A DNA stretch of 64,000 nt from CATQHD01 sp965243165. GTDB taxonomy: Bacteria > Actinomycetota > Acidimicrobiia > Spongiisociales > Spongiisociaceae. The position numbers and the translations under genes are program-made. The notes beneath the pieces are model-generated. The model ran no database searches. It saw only the letters and a list, made by a program, of their open reading frames with translations, and had not been told where the DNA came from. Positions 16,257-24,493 of the stretch are shown here, piece after piece (position 1 is the first letter of the stretch; the number at the start of each line of letters is the position of its first letter). The stretch lies in assembly GCA_965243165.1 (NCBI GenBank), contig OZ251535.1, positions 682,001 through 746,000 of the forward strand, written 5' to 3'.

Positions 16257-17570
16257 GTGAAAAGCGTACCGCAGAACATCGACCGGCTGCAACCGGTGTT
16301 CGACGACGAGTCGCTGGTAGCCGACGCGGGGCTGCTGACAGCCTCGACGCTGGCTGATCGTCTGGGCCTGGAAGACTTGGTGGACGCGACGCTGCGGATG
16401 AGCCGCCGCCCGGGCGGGGCGAACCCGGGGCGGAAGATCCTGACGTTGGTGATGTCGATCCTGACGGGCGGTTCGCACATCGACCACGCCGATCGGCTGC
16501 GGTCGGGCCGGACCCGGCGGGTGCTGGGGTTTTTGGTGATGGCCCCGTCGACGTTGGGTACGTTCCTGCGGGCGTTTACCTGGGGTCATGTCAGCCAGTT
16601 GAACAAAGCCTGGGGCGAGGCGCTGCGGCGGGTGTGGAAACAAGGGAACGGTCCAGGAGACAAGCCGGTAACCATAGATGTGGACTCGACCATCCGGGAA
16701 GTGTCAGGCAAAAACAAACAAGGCGCCGCCTACGGGCACACCAAACAATGGGGCTACCACCCGCTGCTGGCGGTCCGGGCCGGCACCGGCGAAGTAGTCG
16801 CCGCCCGCCTGCGGGGAGGCGGGTCCAAGCGGGGTCAAGTTGATTTCACCGCCGAGGCCGTCCGCCGGGTCCGCAGAGCCGGAGCCTCCGGCCCCATCAC
16901 CGTGCGGGCCGACGCCGGGTTCTGGTCCTATCGGCTGGTCGAAACGTTGGACCGCCTCGGTGTGGGTTGGTCGATCACTGTTCCCCTGCATGCGAACGTC
17001 AGGGCAGCGGTCGAAGCGATTCCCGAAGACGACTGGACGTCTATCGGCTATCCCGAGGGCGGGCAAGCCCAAGTCGCTGAAACCGTCCTCCACTCCCGGG
17101 GGCGGCCTCCGCTGCGGCTGGTCGTCCGCCGCACCGGCCCCGCCGAACAGCCCGAACAGGGAGAGCTGTGGACCAACTGGCGTTACCATCCCTTCGTAAC
17201 CAGCAGCGGCAGGTCTGCGGCCGCGGCCGATAGATACCACCGCGGTCATGCTTCGGTGGAGCTCGCCGTCCGGGATCTCAAAGACAACGGCCTGGCTCGT
17301 CTCCCGTCCGGGAAGTTCCCAGCCAACGCCGCCTGGCTGGCCTGCGCGGTGCTGGCTCACAACTTTCAGCGGTGGATAGCGCATCACAGCGGCATCCCGC
17401 CGGGGAAACTCACCGTGGGCCGCACCATTAGGAACCGGCTGTTCGGCATCCCCGGGCGGGTTGTCAACCACGGCGGCCGTCTTCTGCTCCGCCTCCCCGC
17501 CCGGTGGCCCTGGGCCCGCCTCTATGAGCGGACCATGGCCAGCATCCGCAGCCTGCCGATGCTCTCCTGA
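16257..17570 (+). CDS. IS1380-family transposase
   Basis: A 437-residue DDE transposase (DDE_Tnp_1 group). The first catalytic Asp is in TIDVDSTI, the second in VRADAGFWSY, and the Glu region is HRGHASVELAVRDLKDNGLARLP. An N-terminal helical domain (residues 1-120) includes LTLVMSILTGGSHIDHADRLR. The frame is complete. It starts at GTG 16257 with GGAGG 8 nt upstream, inside a hairpin that can hide it. It should move the surrounding 1661-bp element. Confidence 0.93.
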   Translation: MKSVPQNIDRLQPVFDDESLVADAGLLTASTLADRLGLEDLVDATLRMSRRPGGANPGRKILTLVMSILTGGSHIDHADRLRSGRTRRVLGFLVMAPSTLGTFLRAFTWGHVSQLNKAWGEALRRVWKQGNGPGDKPVTIDVDSTIREVSGKNKQGAAYGHTKQWGYHPLLAVRAGTGEVVAARLRGGGSKRGQVDFTAEAVRRVRRAGASGPITVRADAGFWSYRLVETLDRLGVGWSITVPLHANVRAAVEAIPEDDWTSIGYPEGGQAQVAETVLHSRGRPPLRLVVRRTGPAEQPEQGELWTNWRYHPFVTSSGRSAAAADRYHRGHASVELAVRDLKDNGLARLPSGKFPANAAWLACAVLAHNFQRWIAHHSGIPPGKLTVGRTIRNRLFGIPGRVVNHGGRLLLRLPARWPWARLYERTMASIRSLPMLS

Positions 17571-17689
17571 ACCCAGACAGCTGCTTTCTTCCGGTTTTCG
17601 AATTCAGGACGCCCCGACCTGAACTGCACACGCCCCTACCCGCCCGCCGCCGTCCATGACCCCCCGAAACCGGCCCCAACCGGCAGGAA

Positions 17690-17784
17690 CCACCCCCCAA
17701 CCATCCGAAACCATCCCAGAAACACCCCCAAACCACCCCAAAATCACCCACCAAACCCCAAACCACCCCCACCCCAACCAAAGA
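17690..17784 (+). repeat. A/C-only low-complexity tract near the right end of the IS1380-family element
   Basis: Over about 95 bp nearly every base on the plus strand is A or C, with only about five G or T, in runs of ACCCC-like units. It lies in the noncoding right end between transposase and terminal repeat. No function is known. Confidence 0.6.
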
Positions 17785-18922
17785 CGGTGGATTCAGGTTG
17801 ACAGGCCGCCCGATACGGGCTGGAGAGACCCCGGCACCGCCCAGCGGATCTGTTCCAACCATTCTTTTGGTTGTTCCTGCAGCCATCCCGCGGCTGAACG
17901 GGCGTCTCTGCCTGGGACAACGTCGAGCAGCTGCCCTCCTCCGACGTCTACCACCGAAGTCGCCCAGACCCTTCCCAGACGGCGGCCCCGCCGCAGGAAC
18001 AGGGTCTCATCCAGGCCCAGAGCCTCCACCCGGCCTACCCGATCATGGTCGGCTTCCAACAAAGCAGCGCCCCAACGGGTTACCTCCTTGTTGACGGTAT
18101 GCCAGTCACAACCCAACTCTCTGGCCACTTCCTCAACAGCGCGGCCGGCCTGGCCGACTTGCTTGGTCGCCCACCGAGCCGCCCGGGTGGTCAGCAACGC
18201 CCGCTCAGGGGCGATCTCGGGGTTCTGTTCGGTGAACGAACCAACTTCGCAGGACTGGTTGGGGCACTGCCAGCGGTGTTTCCGCCAGCTCAGACGGGCG
18301 GGCCGACCGAACGAGGGAAGATCGACCAGTTCCACCACTCGGGTGCCTTTCGACCACAGAGGGCCTCCGCAGCCGGGGCACCGCGGGCGGGGCTTCCGGC
18401 AGCGGACCTCGACCTCGACGCCTCCGCCGAGGGTTCACCCACCCCCGCGACGTCGACTTCTTCTAATCCGACCAACACCCCGGCGCATGCGCGTAGGATT
18501 ACGTTCCACAGGGGTCCTCCTCACTCGGGAATGAATTACAAGCGTCAGATTATGGAGGACCCCACCCCCGATCCCGTGGATTCCCACCGTCCGTCAGAGG
18601 ACCTGCCCGTCCTCTACTCCCCCCTCATTTCCGAAGAGCCGGTTTTACTTGTCCGGAGGGTCGGCGTTTGAGATGGCGCGGGCGACAGAAACTTACAGTA
18701 TGACGATGAGTTTGGAACAGTTAGACGAAGCAGGGCACCGCGAAGCGCAGAAGGCGATCTCGGAAACCGCTGACGCCAATGGCTGGCCGGAAGACTGGCT
18801 GAGTATGCTGCCCTCCCCTCCCATCGACCAGGCCGACCCGGTTGCTGTCCAAACTCTTTTCTATCATCCTCATCTGGGAGTGTTCACGGTATCCCCCCTT
18901 TATCTGGCAGGAATTGGGTCAT

Positions 18923-20314
18923 TCATGGGTTGATCCGCAGTTCTATTTGGTAGGTTTGTCCTGCTTCGAGTTCGAGGGGGGTGTCCCAGATAAAGTCGAT
19001 GTAGGGGGGGAGGTGCCAGGCGTTGCTTGCGGTTGCTGTGAATACGGGGCCGGGGTTGGATAGGGGTTCGATGGTGAGTTCGGTGTTGTCGGGGAGGATG
19101 TCGTTGAGGCCGTCGGGGTGGATGTCTACTCGGAGGGTGTTGTTGGGCCGCCAGTATATTTGTTCTATTCGGTATGCGGTGTTTTGGTAGGTGAAGGTGG
19201 TGTCGGTTAGTTGTCCGATGCCGCTTTTGGCGAAGTAGCCGATGCTGATGTTGGATTGGGCGGGGGTGAGTATTCCGTTGAGTTCTGCTCCTTCAACGGG
19301 TACGGGCCCGGCGGGGAAGGTAGTGGTGGTGGTGGTTTCTACGTTTGCCCAGGACGGATCGTTGGGGGGGTTTCTCCGGTCGGTTTCGGCGAGGCCGGCG
19401 CGTTTGCAGTTGGGGCCGTATTTGGCTGCTTGGATGAAGTCGTCGTAGCCGGGGAGGGTTCCGAGCATTCTGTGGGTCAGGTAGGGGGCGAAGTTGGTTG
19501 CTTGTTCCCAGGCTAGGTGGGCGAGGGCGTCGGCGTAGACCCGGACCGCTGCTGGAAGGTCGTTTTCGGTTCTTGCGGCGTTGTTCCAGGATGTTCCGGC
19601 GGCGGTGTCGATGGCGTCCAGCCATTCGGTTCCGTTGCCGGCGTATTCGTGATGGAGGCGGATGAACTCGACGTCGATCATCCTGACGTAGCCGGAGGCG
19701 AACAGGGCGGTGGAGTCGGTGATTTCTGGGGAGGTGTCCGCCGGGGGGCGTTGGGTTGCGCGGGTGAGGGCTTCGAGGGCGGCTTCGGTGGCGGCGGGGC
19801 CGAATTGGCCCCAGTATGTTTCGGCGGGTTGGGGAAGGAGTTGTTCGGGGTCGATCCCGGCGATGGATAGTGCATGGGGTATGAGGCGGTAGTCGAGTTC
19901 CCAGCGTGCTCTCCGCATGTCGAGCGTTCGCCGGAGTTCGTGGTTGGCCCAGCAGAGGGCTCCCATGGGGGTTGACCAGTCGTTGGGGTTGGTCCGGAAG
20001 TAGTTGAGGTCTTCTGCGGCTTCGGCGAGGCCTTGCCTGTCGGCAGTCCACGGTTTCTCGGGTTCGGCGGCTCTTGTTTGGGCTTCGATCCAGGCGGGAC
20101 TCAAGGTTCTGGTCTGCGTCGGGGAGGTTGGGGAGGATGAACCCGCACTCGTGTGCACGACGGCAGTTGTGGTTCCTGTGCTGGAGCTGGCATTGGTCGA
20201 TTCTGTTTCGGGCGGGGCGGGTGCGTCCATCCCAAGCCGGATCAAACCAACCGCCAGTCCCAGCGCAACTGCCGCCAGGGCAATCCTCCGGGCCGTTTTC
20301 TTAGGTTCTGTCAT
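18923..20314 (-). CDS. Membrane-anchored partner protein, paralog 3 (no own PLA2-like gene)
   Basis: A 463-residue protein. One transmembrane helix (residues about 8-25, ARRIALAAVALGLAVGLI) leads to a Ser/Thr-rich linker. A helical domain begins at LSPAWIEAQTRA and includes NPNDWSTPMGALCWANHELRRT. The C-terminal beta domain has SIGYFAKSGIGQLTDTTF, AYRIEQIYW and FIWDTPLELEAGQTYQIEL. The last domain resembles the TYTV..L/W-dG repeats common in proteins of marine and symbiotic bacteria. It is a paralog of the genes ending at 20329 and 24494, and follows the first of these by 15 bp. Start is ATG 20314; the frame is open further up but only as out-of-frame shadow of the neighbour. Function unknown. 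Confidence 0.8.
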   Translation of the reverse strand: MTEPKKTARRIALAAVALGLAVGLIRLGMDAPAPPETESTNASSSTGTTTAVVHTSAGSSSPTSPTQTRTLSPAWIEAQTRAAEPEKPWTADRQGLAEAAEDLNYFRTNPNDWSTPMGALCWANHELRRTLDMRRARWELDYRLIPHALSIAGIDPEQLLPQPAETYWGQFGPAATEAALEALTRATQRPPADTSPEITDSTALFASGYVRMIDVEFIRLHHEYAGNGTEWLDAIDTAAGTSWNNAARTENDLPAAVRVYADALAHLAWEQATNFAPYLTHRMLGTLPGYDDFIQAAKYGPNCKRAGLAETDRRNPPNDPSWANVETTTTTTFPAGPVPVEGAELNGILTPAQSNISIGYFAKSGIGQLTDTTFTYQNTAYRIEQIYWRPNNTLRVDIHPDGLNDILPDNTELTIEPLSNPGPVFTATASNAWHLPPYIDFIWDTPLELEAGQTYQIELRINP

Positions 20315-20328
20315 CTTCTTTGGGTGAC

Positions 20329-21840
20329 CTATTCTTGGACTTCGTGGTTTGTTCCGGGCTTTGTCGGTTGCGGTCCGTCGGGGAGGCCTTGTTCGAGGAG
20401 GGTGATTTCGTAGGTTTGCCCTTCTTCGAAGCCGAAGGGGACGTCCCAGATGAAGTCGACGTCGGGGGAGAGGTGGCGGGCGTCGGCGGCAGAGAGGGTG
20501 TAGGCGTTGGTTGCGGAGCGGATCATGAGGGCGGCGTTGTCGGCGAGGGCGGCGTCGAGGCCGTCGGGATGGGTGTTGATTCGGAGGGTGTTGTTGGGCC
20601 ATGTGTATATTTTTTCTATGCGGTATGCGGTGTCTTGGTAGGTGAAGGTGGTGTCGGTGAGTTGCCCGATTCCGCTTTTGGCGAAGTAGCCGATGCTGTC
20701 TCCGGATTTGGCGGCGGTGAGGGTTCCGGCGAGTTCTCCTCCCGTCACGGGTACGGGTCCGGTTGGGAAGGTGGTGGTGGTTGTGGTCTGGACGGTGGGG
20801 ATGATCAGGCCTTCGGTGAGGTCTTGTTGGGGGTCGATGTGGGCGAGGGTTGCTCGTTTACAGTTGGAGTCGTATTTGGCGGCGTTGACGAACGCGTCAT
20901 AGCCGGCAACATGTGAATATGACAGCGGTACTGTGATCGGGTCGAAGCTGATTGCTTGTACCCGGGCGAGGTAGGCGAGGGAGTCGGCGTAGACTTGCAC
21001 CTCTGCTGGGAGTCCTTCTCCTGCTTTTGTTGCGTTGTTCCATGCTTCTCCGGCTACTGTATCGATGGCGTCCAGCCACTCGGTGCCTTCACCGGCGATC
21101 TCGTCTAACAGGCGGAAGAATTTGATATCGATCAATCGAATCGCGTATTCCTCAGGTGGGTCTACCCGGGATGGTGGCTGATCCGGCTCGTCCGAATCAT
21201 ACAGGTCGCCCGTCGTAGTCACCGTGGCCGATGCGGCTGTGGTCGCGGTAGTGGGTGTTGTGGTTGTGGTTGTGGTTGTGGTTGTGGTTGTGGTTGTGGT
21301 TGTGGCGTAGTCGGGGAGGGTTTCAAGGAAGGTCTTGGTGGCGAGGGGTCCTGGTTCGAAGTTGTCCTGGCCTAGTACGGACACGATATTAGGAATAAAG
21401 ACCTCGTCAATTTGAGTACGTTGTCTCCTCATACTCGCAGTTCGGCGCAGTTCGTGGTCGGCCCAGCAGAGTGCGCCCATCGGTGTTGACCAGTCGTTGG
21501 GGTTGTTCATATCGTAGCTATAATGGACTCTGGCTTCAGCTAGGCCTGCCTCGTCGTCAGTCCAGTCGCCTCCATCTCGAGCATGGAATTCAATCCAGGC
21601 AGGACTCAGTTCCCTTACCTGTATGGCGGTAGTGGCCACAGTAGAGGTTGAAGCCGCACCGACGGCATCCCTTGGCATTGGTTCCCTGCCCGACGCTGTG
21701 CTGAGTTCAGGGTCGGTCGACGTTGCCTCCTCTGGGTCTGCAGGCTCGTTGACAGCCAGTCCGATGAAGCCTCCCGCCGCGGCGGTGATCACAGCTAACA
21801 GAACGGCCAGCCAGATCATGTTCCTTTTCTTTGCAGTCAT
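20329..21840 (-). CDS. Membrane-anchored partner protein, paralog 1, coupled to PLA2-like gene A
   Basis: A 503-residue paralog. An N-terminal helix (IWLAVLLAVITAAAGGFIGLA) anchors it. A Ser/Thr linker follows, then the helical domain with LSPAWIEFHARDGG and NPNDWSTPMGALCWADHELRRT. A Thr run encoded by a hexanucleotide repeat interrupts it. After IRLIDIKFFRLLDEIAGEGTEW comes the C-terminal beta domain (SIGYFAKSGIGQL to FIWDVPFGFEEGQTYEITL). The ATG at 21840 overlaps the stop of the PLA2-like gene (ATGA) with AGGTGG upstream, so translation is coupled. The family is not one I recognise; a partner or protective role toward the upstream product is a hypothesis. Confidence 0.8.
   Translation of the reverse strand: MTAKKRNMIWLAVLLAVITAAAGGFIGLAVNEPADPEEATSTDPELSTASGREPMPRDAVGAASTSTVATTAIQVRELSPAWIEFHARDGGDWTDDEAGLAEARVHYSYDMNNPNDWSTPMGALCWADHELRRTASMRRQRTQIDEVFIPNIVSVLGQDNFEPGPLATKTFLETLPDYATTTTTTTTTTTTTTTTPTTATTAASATVTTTGDLYDSDEPDQPPSRVDPPEEYAIRLIDIKFFRLLDEIAGEGTEWLDAIDTVAGEAWNNATKAGEGLPAEVQVYADSLAYLARVQAISFDPITVPLSYSHVAGYDAFVNAAKYDSNCKRATLAHIDPQQDLTEGLIIPTVQTTTTTTFPTGPVPVTGGELAGTLTAAKSGDSIGYFAKSGIGQLTDTTFTYQDTAYRIEKIYTWPNNTLRINTHPDGLDAALADNAALMIRSATNAYTLSAADARHLSPDVDFIWDVPFGFEEGQTYEITLLEQGLPDGPQPTKPGTNHEVQE
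21256..21306 (+). repeat. Hexanucleotide repeat coding a Thr run in partner paralog 1
   Basis: About eight tandem copies of GGTTGT (plus strand) encode consecutive Thr residues on the minus strand. Length changes in steps of six would stay in frame and alter linker length. Confidence 0.75.
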
Positions 21841-24220
21841 CGTTCCACCTCTTTGATTTCCCACAGGTGCAGATCATTGCCCCTGTTACACGGCGACGAA
21901 TTGATCAGATGAGATCCCTGATCTGATGTTGCTGGACTCCAACAACGATTAGGTAAATCACTGCTTCGGATGGTGTAGCGTTCTTCATTGCCTACATTGT
22001 CTTCTACGAGGACAAACAGGCTACTAGATGGTGCGCTCTGTTTGGTAGAAGTTATTCTTGGGAAAGAAAAGGGATCAGTGATACCTAGGCAAAATATAGG
22101 GTAGCGCATTACGACGTTGTGGTTATCTGTAACTGAAACACAGTAGGATTGCAGTTGATGTTCCGGTTTGATCTGAAAGTACCAGGCACCAGCGGGATTA
22201 CTTCTTATATTGAAACGGAACTGTCGATGTTTACTGATCTGGCCATTCTTATCTTCGCACGGCCACTGTATCAAACGCGCGCTGTCTTCATCTGATGATT
22301 CCACGTCTACACACATGCCGGTCTTCACATTTTCTATTATAACAACGCCAGGATGATGATGATCGCTAACTCCAACCGGCCGCACCCACTGGGTCCACCA
22401 CCAAGCATCATTCCTACAATTATCCCTATCGTTGTCTCTGTCAGCGCAGTCGCTGTTCATCAAGTCATGGAACTTGTCATCACAGTCATATTTAGACAAA
22501 CCTGGGGCAACTGCAAACCGGACAAGATCCCAACAGTAATCATGGGCTTTACAAGGCACCCTGCGATCATAATAGTCGGCTTGATTTTTCTGTCCTCCGC
22601 TACATATATCGCTGGGAGGTTTCGGTTTTATGGTAACGAGGCCATAAGCCTTGACATCGGGGTTTTTTGCACCAGGAGGATAACCCTCGTAGATGGTTTT
22701 GTCATAAGCTAACTCGGGAACATAGATTTCCGATTCCCCTGTACGTTCCTCCAACTTGGTACTTTCCTCTCTCTGGATTGTTCCCGCCCGGAACAACCCC
22801 ATAACAGGACAATTACGGCCACCACTAAACGCCTCTACATCAGCTTTCGTTACCCCATATCTTCTCTCCCCAAGGCTTGTCCTAAACAACCTTTTGGTAA
22901 GTTTTTCTTTTTCGTCCATGTTCAGATACCATTCAGCATCCTCACTCGCGCTGTAATTCCCGCACGTAAGGGTAACATACCAAGGATTCTCCTGGTCATC
23001 TTCGCGGCAATGCCCGGTGCTCAACCGGACGCCGTCGCACGAAACCGGACGACACCCGCCGTGCTCGCTGAAATGCCTCTGGCCCTCAGGACACGAATCC
23101 GTTGCGGTGGTTGTAGTCGTTGTTAGACGCTGGAAGTTGGTTGGAGTGGTAGTGGGCGGCGGCGGACTGCAGGAGCCGCTGGACGTGCGTCCATGCGTAC
23201 AGCTCGAAGGGCGGCACCCTTCATAAGAACCATAGTACAGTTCCCCAGTCGGACAAGACGGATCCCCGGGCGCAGGTGCAGTCTTAGGAACACACTTCCG
23301 ACCGTTGTAATAATGAGTCAGATCAGCACACGCCCGGCAGTAACCGGTACTTGACCGGTCATGCTCACAGCTGGAAGGGCGGCACCCTCCGTACCGGCTG
23401 AAATACTCCTGCCCCTCAGGACACGAAGCCGTTGTGGTGGTTGTAGTCGCTGTAGTGGTTGTGGTGGGCGGCGGAGGATTACAGGTGCCGCTGGTTGTGC
23501 GTCCATGCGCGCAACTGGAAGAGCGGCATCCTCCGTAAGAACCGTAGTACAGTTGCCCAGTCGGACAAGAAGGGTCCCCGGGTGCGGGGGCGGTCTTGGG
23601 AACACAAGTCCGGCCGTTGTGATAGTGAGTCGGGTCAGTGCACGTTCGGCAGTAGCCGGTGCTCGACCGGCCGGGCTTACCACAGTTGGAAGGCCGGCAC
23701 CCTCCGTACTGGCTGAAATAGGTCTGCCCGGCGGGGCATCTGGAAACACACCTCCCACCAGAATAGGTCTGCCCTGCAGGGCAGGAAGGCCGAGGATTAC
23801 AATAACCGCTGGAAGTGCGCCCATACGTACAAGGCGAAGGACGGCACCCCCCATAACTGGAATAATACGTCTGCCCCGACGGGCAACGTTGCCCCGAGCT
23901 TGGCTTGGGAACGCATCGATTCCCGTTGTGATAATGATCCAGTTGAGGGCAGGCCCGGCACGTCCCGTCCGCCCGCCGGCCGTAGGGGCAGGAAGAACTG
24001 TCAGCAGTGCTCTGGCTTTGGGATTCTACCCCCACCCCCCCCCCGTCGCTGCAACCGCGCCGCCCGCAGGCGCCAGAGCCCGCACCGGACGCGGATCACC
24101 CACCGGAACAACGGCAACCACCAACACCACAACCCCCGCCAGCAACCGCCCGCCCCGCCCCAGACGGCGCGAACCCATCCCCCCGAACAACCTACGCAAC
24201 CCTCGGCGTTCACTACTCAT
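21837..24220 (-). CDS. Exported Cys-rich PLA2-like/ricin-lectin protein A, frameshifted at a poly-G tract
   Basis: From ATG 24220 a signal peptide (RRLGRGGRLLAGVVVLVVAVV) reads into ten G (24035-24044 on this strand) and stops at once. The long body is open in another frame from GTG 24035 (732 residues). Eleven G would join them. The body has six repeats of the form CP.GQ.Y.S.YGGCRP..C with Thr/Pro linkers to about residue 345. A phospholipase-A2-like segment follows at about 486-536 (PCKAHDYCWDLVRF, then YDCDDKFHDLMNSDC). It ends in a ricin-type lectin domain at about 562-732 (CVDVES, QWPCEDKNGQ, LHLWEI). TAGGAT 7 nt before the ATG suggests a leaderless start. Enzyme activity is inferred from motifs. 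Without the shift it would be secreted and coupled to the next gene. Confidence 0.75.
24035..24044. repeat. Homopolymer tract of 10 C (G on the coding strand) in PLA2-like gene A
   Basis: Ten uninterrupted C between the signal peptide and the mature protein. Coding frame requires a length of 11 (or 8, 14). The second gene copy has 12 at the same place. Confidence 0.9.
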
Positions 24221-24414
24221 CCACCGCATCCTATCATACTTCTGCAGCGATGCGCAACTGCAGGCTGGCGTTGATCCGGCGGCCCGCCCAGAGCGCGCAG
24301 AGAATCTGAGCCTGGAAGACCTTCTGACCTGGGATGACAGCAAGCATCGGCGGCTTCGGCTCTCTGGACGAGAACCTTCCTGGAATGGAGCATCGCAGAG
24401 ATCGACCGGTTGAG
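24221..24414. repeat. Duplicated upstream block, copy 1
   Basis: This noncoding block is nearly identical to 28886-29082, including the sequence just before the start codon of the PLA2-like gene and an 84-bp segment that could encode the tail of an RsmA-like protein. It marks the boundary of a segmental duplication with an offset of about 4.67 kb. From 24415 to 24493 nothing recognisable is present. Confidence 0.85.
24258..24341 (+). pseudogene. Possible rsmA 3'-end remnant, copy 1
   Basis: The plus-strand frame reads LQAGVDPAARPERAENL then SLEDLLTWDD, which resembles the C-terminus of 16S rRNA dimethyltransferase RsmA (AGIDP..R.E.LSLEEF). Nothing upstream of it in this frame belongs to that enzyme. 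Only a short tail is visible, so the match is suggestive. Confidence 0.35.
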
Positions 24415-24493
24415 ACGCTGGTGGATCCTGGGCCGGGCTTGCTTGTTGTCGGCGTCGGTTGACCGCCCGCGCCTTCCGGCGGTGGTTGTTGTT

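Larger units (their letters stand above)
16137..17797 (+). mobile_element. IS1380-family insertion sequence, 1661 bp, apparently intact
   Basis: Terminal inverted repeats CCTGAATCCACCG (16137-16149, and complement at 17785-17797) are perfect over 13 bp. A 5-bp direct repeat TTGAC flanks the element (16132-16136 and 17798-17802). Length, duplication size and the single transposase fit the IS1380 family. Deleting the element and one TTGAC rejoins GRPVN to QVLPHARQ in the host ISL3 transposase, which confirms the boundaries. It is younger than the ISL3 insertion because it sits inside it. Confidence 0.92.
15543..18478 (-). pseudogene. ISL3-family transposase, frameshifted and split
   Basis: Reading from GTG 18478: VGLEEVDVAGVGEP, a frame change, then a zinc ribbon (CRKPRPRCPGCG, QCPNQSCEV), an HTH, LGLDETLFLRRGR and WATSVVDVGGGQLLDVV in one frame (18338-17803). 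After the IS1380-family insertion it resumes at 16131 with VLPHARQIADPFHVVRLANDRLDQVRRR. It changes frame to DPLYQIRRLLTLASERL and again to NNLIKRIKRVGFGFRNFANYRIRALLYAGKPNW at the end. At least three frameshifts in addition to the insertion make it inactive. The order and motifs are those of ISL3 transposases. Confidence 0.9.
15530..18640 (-). mobile_element. ISL3-family insertion sequence, decayed, interrupted by an IS1380-family element
   Basis: The ends are inverted repeats: GGCTCTTCGGGTTTCAGGG inward from 15530 and GGCTCTTCGGAAATGAGGG inward from 18640, both continuing GGGAGT. The element is flanked by a perfect 8-bp duplication GGTTTTAC (15522-15529 and 18641-18648), the length expected for ISL3. 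Without the inner element it would be about 1.45 kb, the usual family size. Its transposase runs on the minus strand and carries several frameshifts. It interrupts the gene beginning at 14912. Confidence 0.92.
14912..18933 (+). pseudogene. Uncharacterised gene split by nested insertion sequences
   Basis: The coding parts are 14912-15529 and 18649-18933. Removing the ISL3 element and one copy of its 8-bp target duplication joins KAGFY directly to LSGGSAFEMA in frame, giving about 300 residues. The N-terminal part has SDMVEAIRPCD, WALKPDKYLDHVW and ISPAPFLLEHGI, resembling proteins encoded beside DUF6036-type nucleotidyltransferases. The GFYLSGGSAFEMA segment after the junction loosely recalls the GG-S motif of such transferases. 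That family link is tentative. The 3' end (LYLAGIGSFMG) looks cut short where the minus-strand array begins; the two stops overlap by 11 bp. Leaderless GTG start at 14912; GTG 14906 is possible. Confidence 0.7.

Noticed and set aside
21837..24035. PLA2-like gene A read as a complete cytoplasmic protein from GTG 24035
   Set aside because: A protein with many paired Cys repeats and a lectin domain is expected outside the cell. A signal peptide with the same leaderless promoter is conserved just upstream in both copies.
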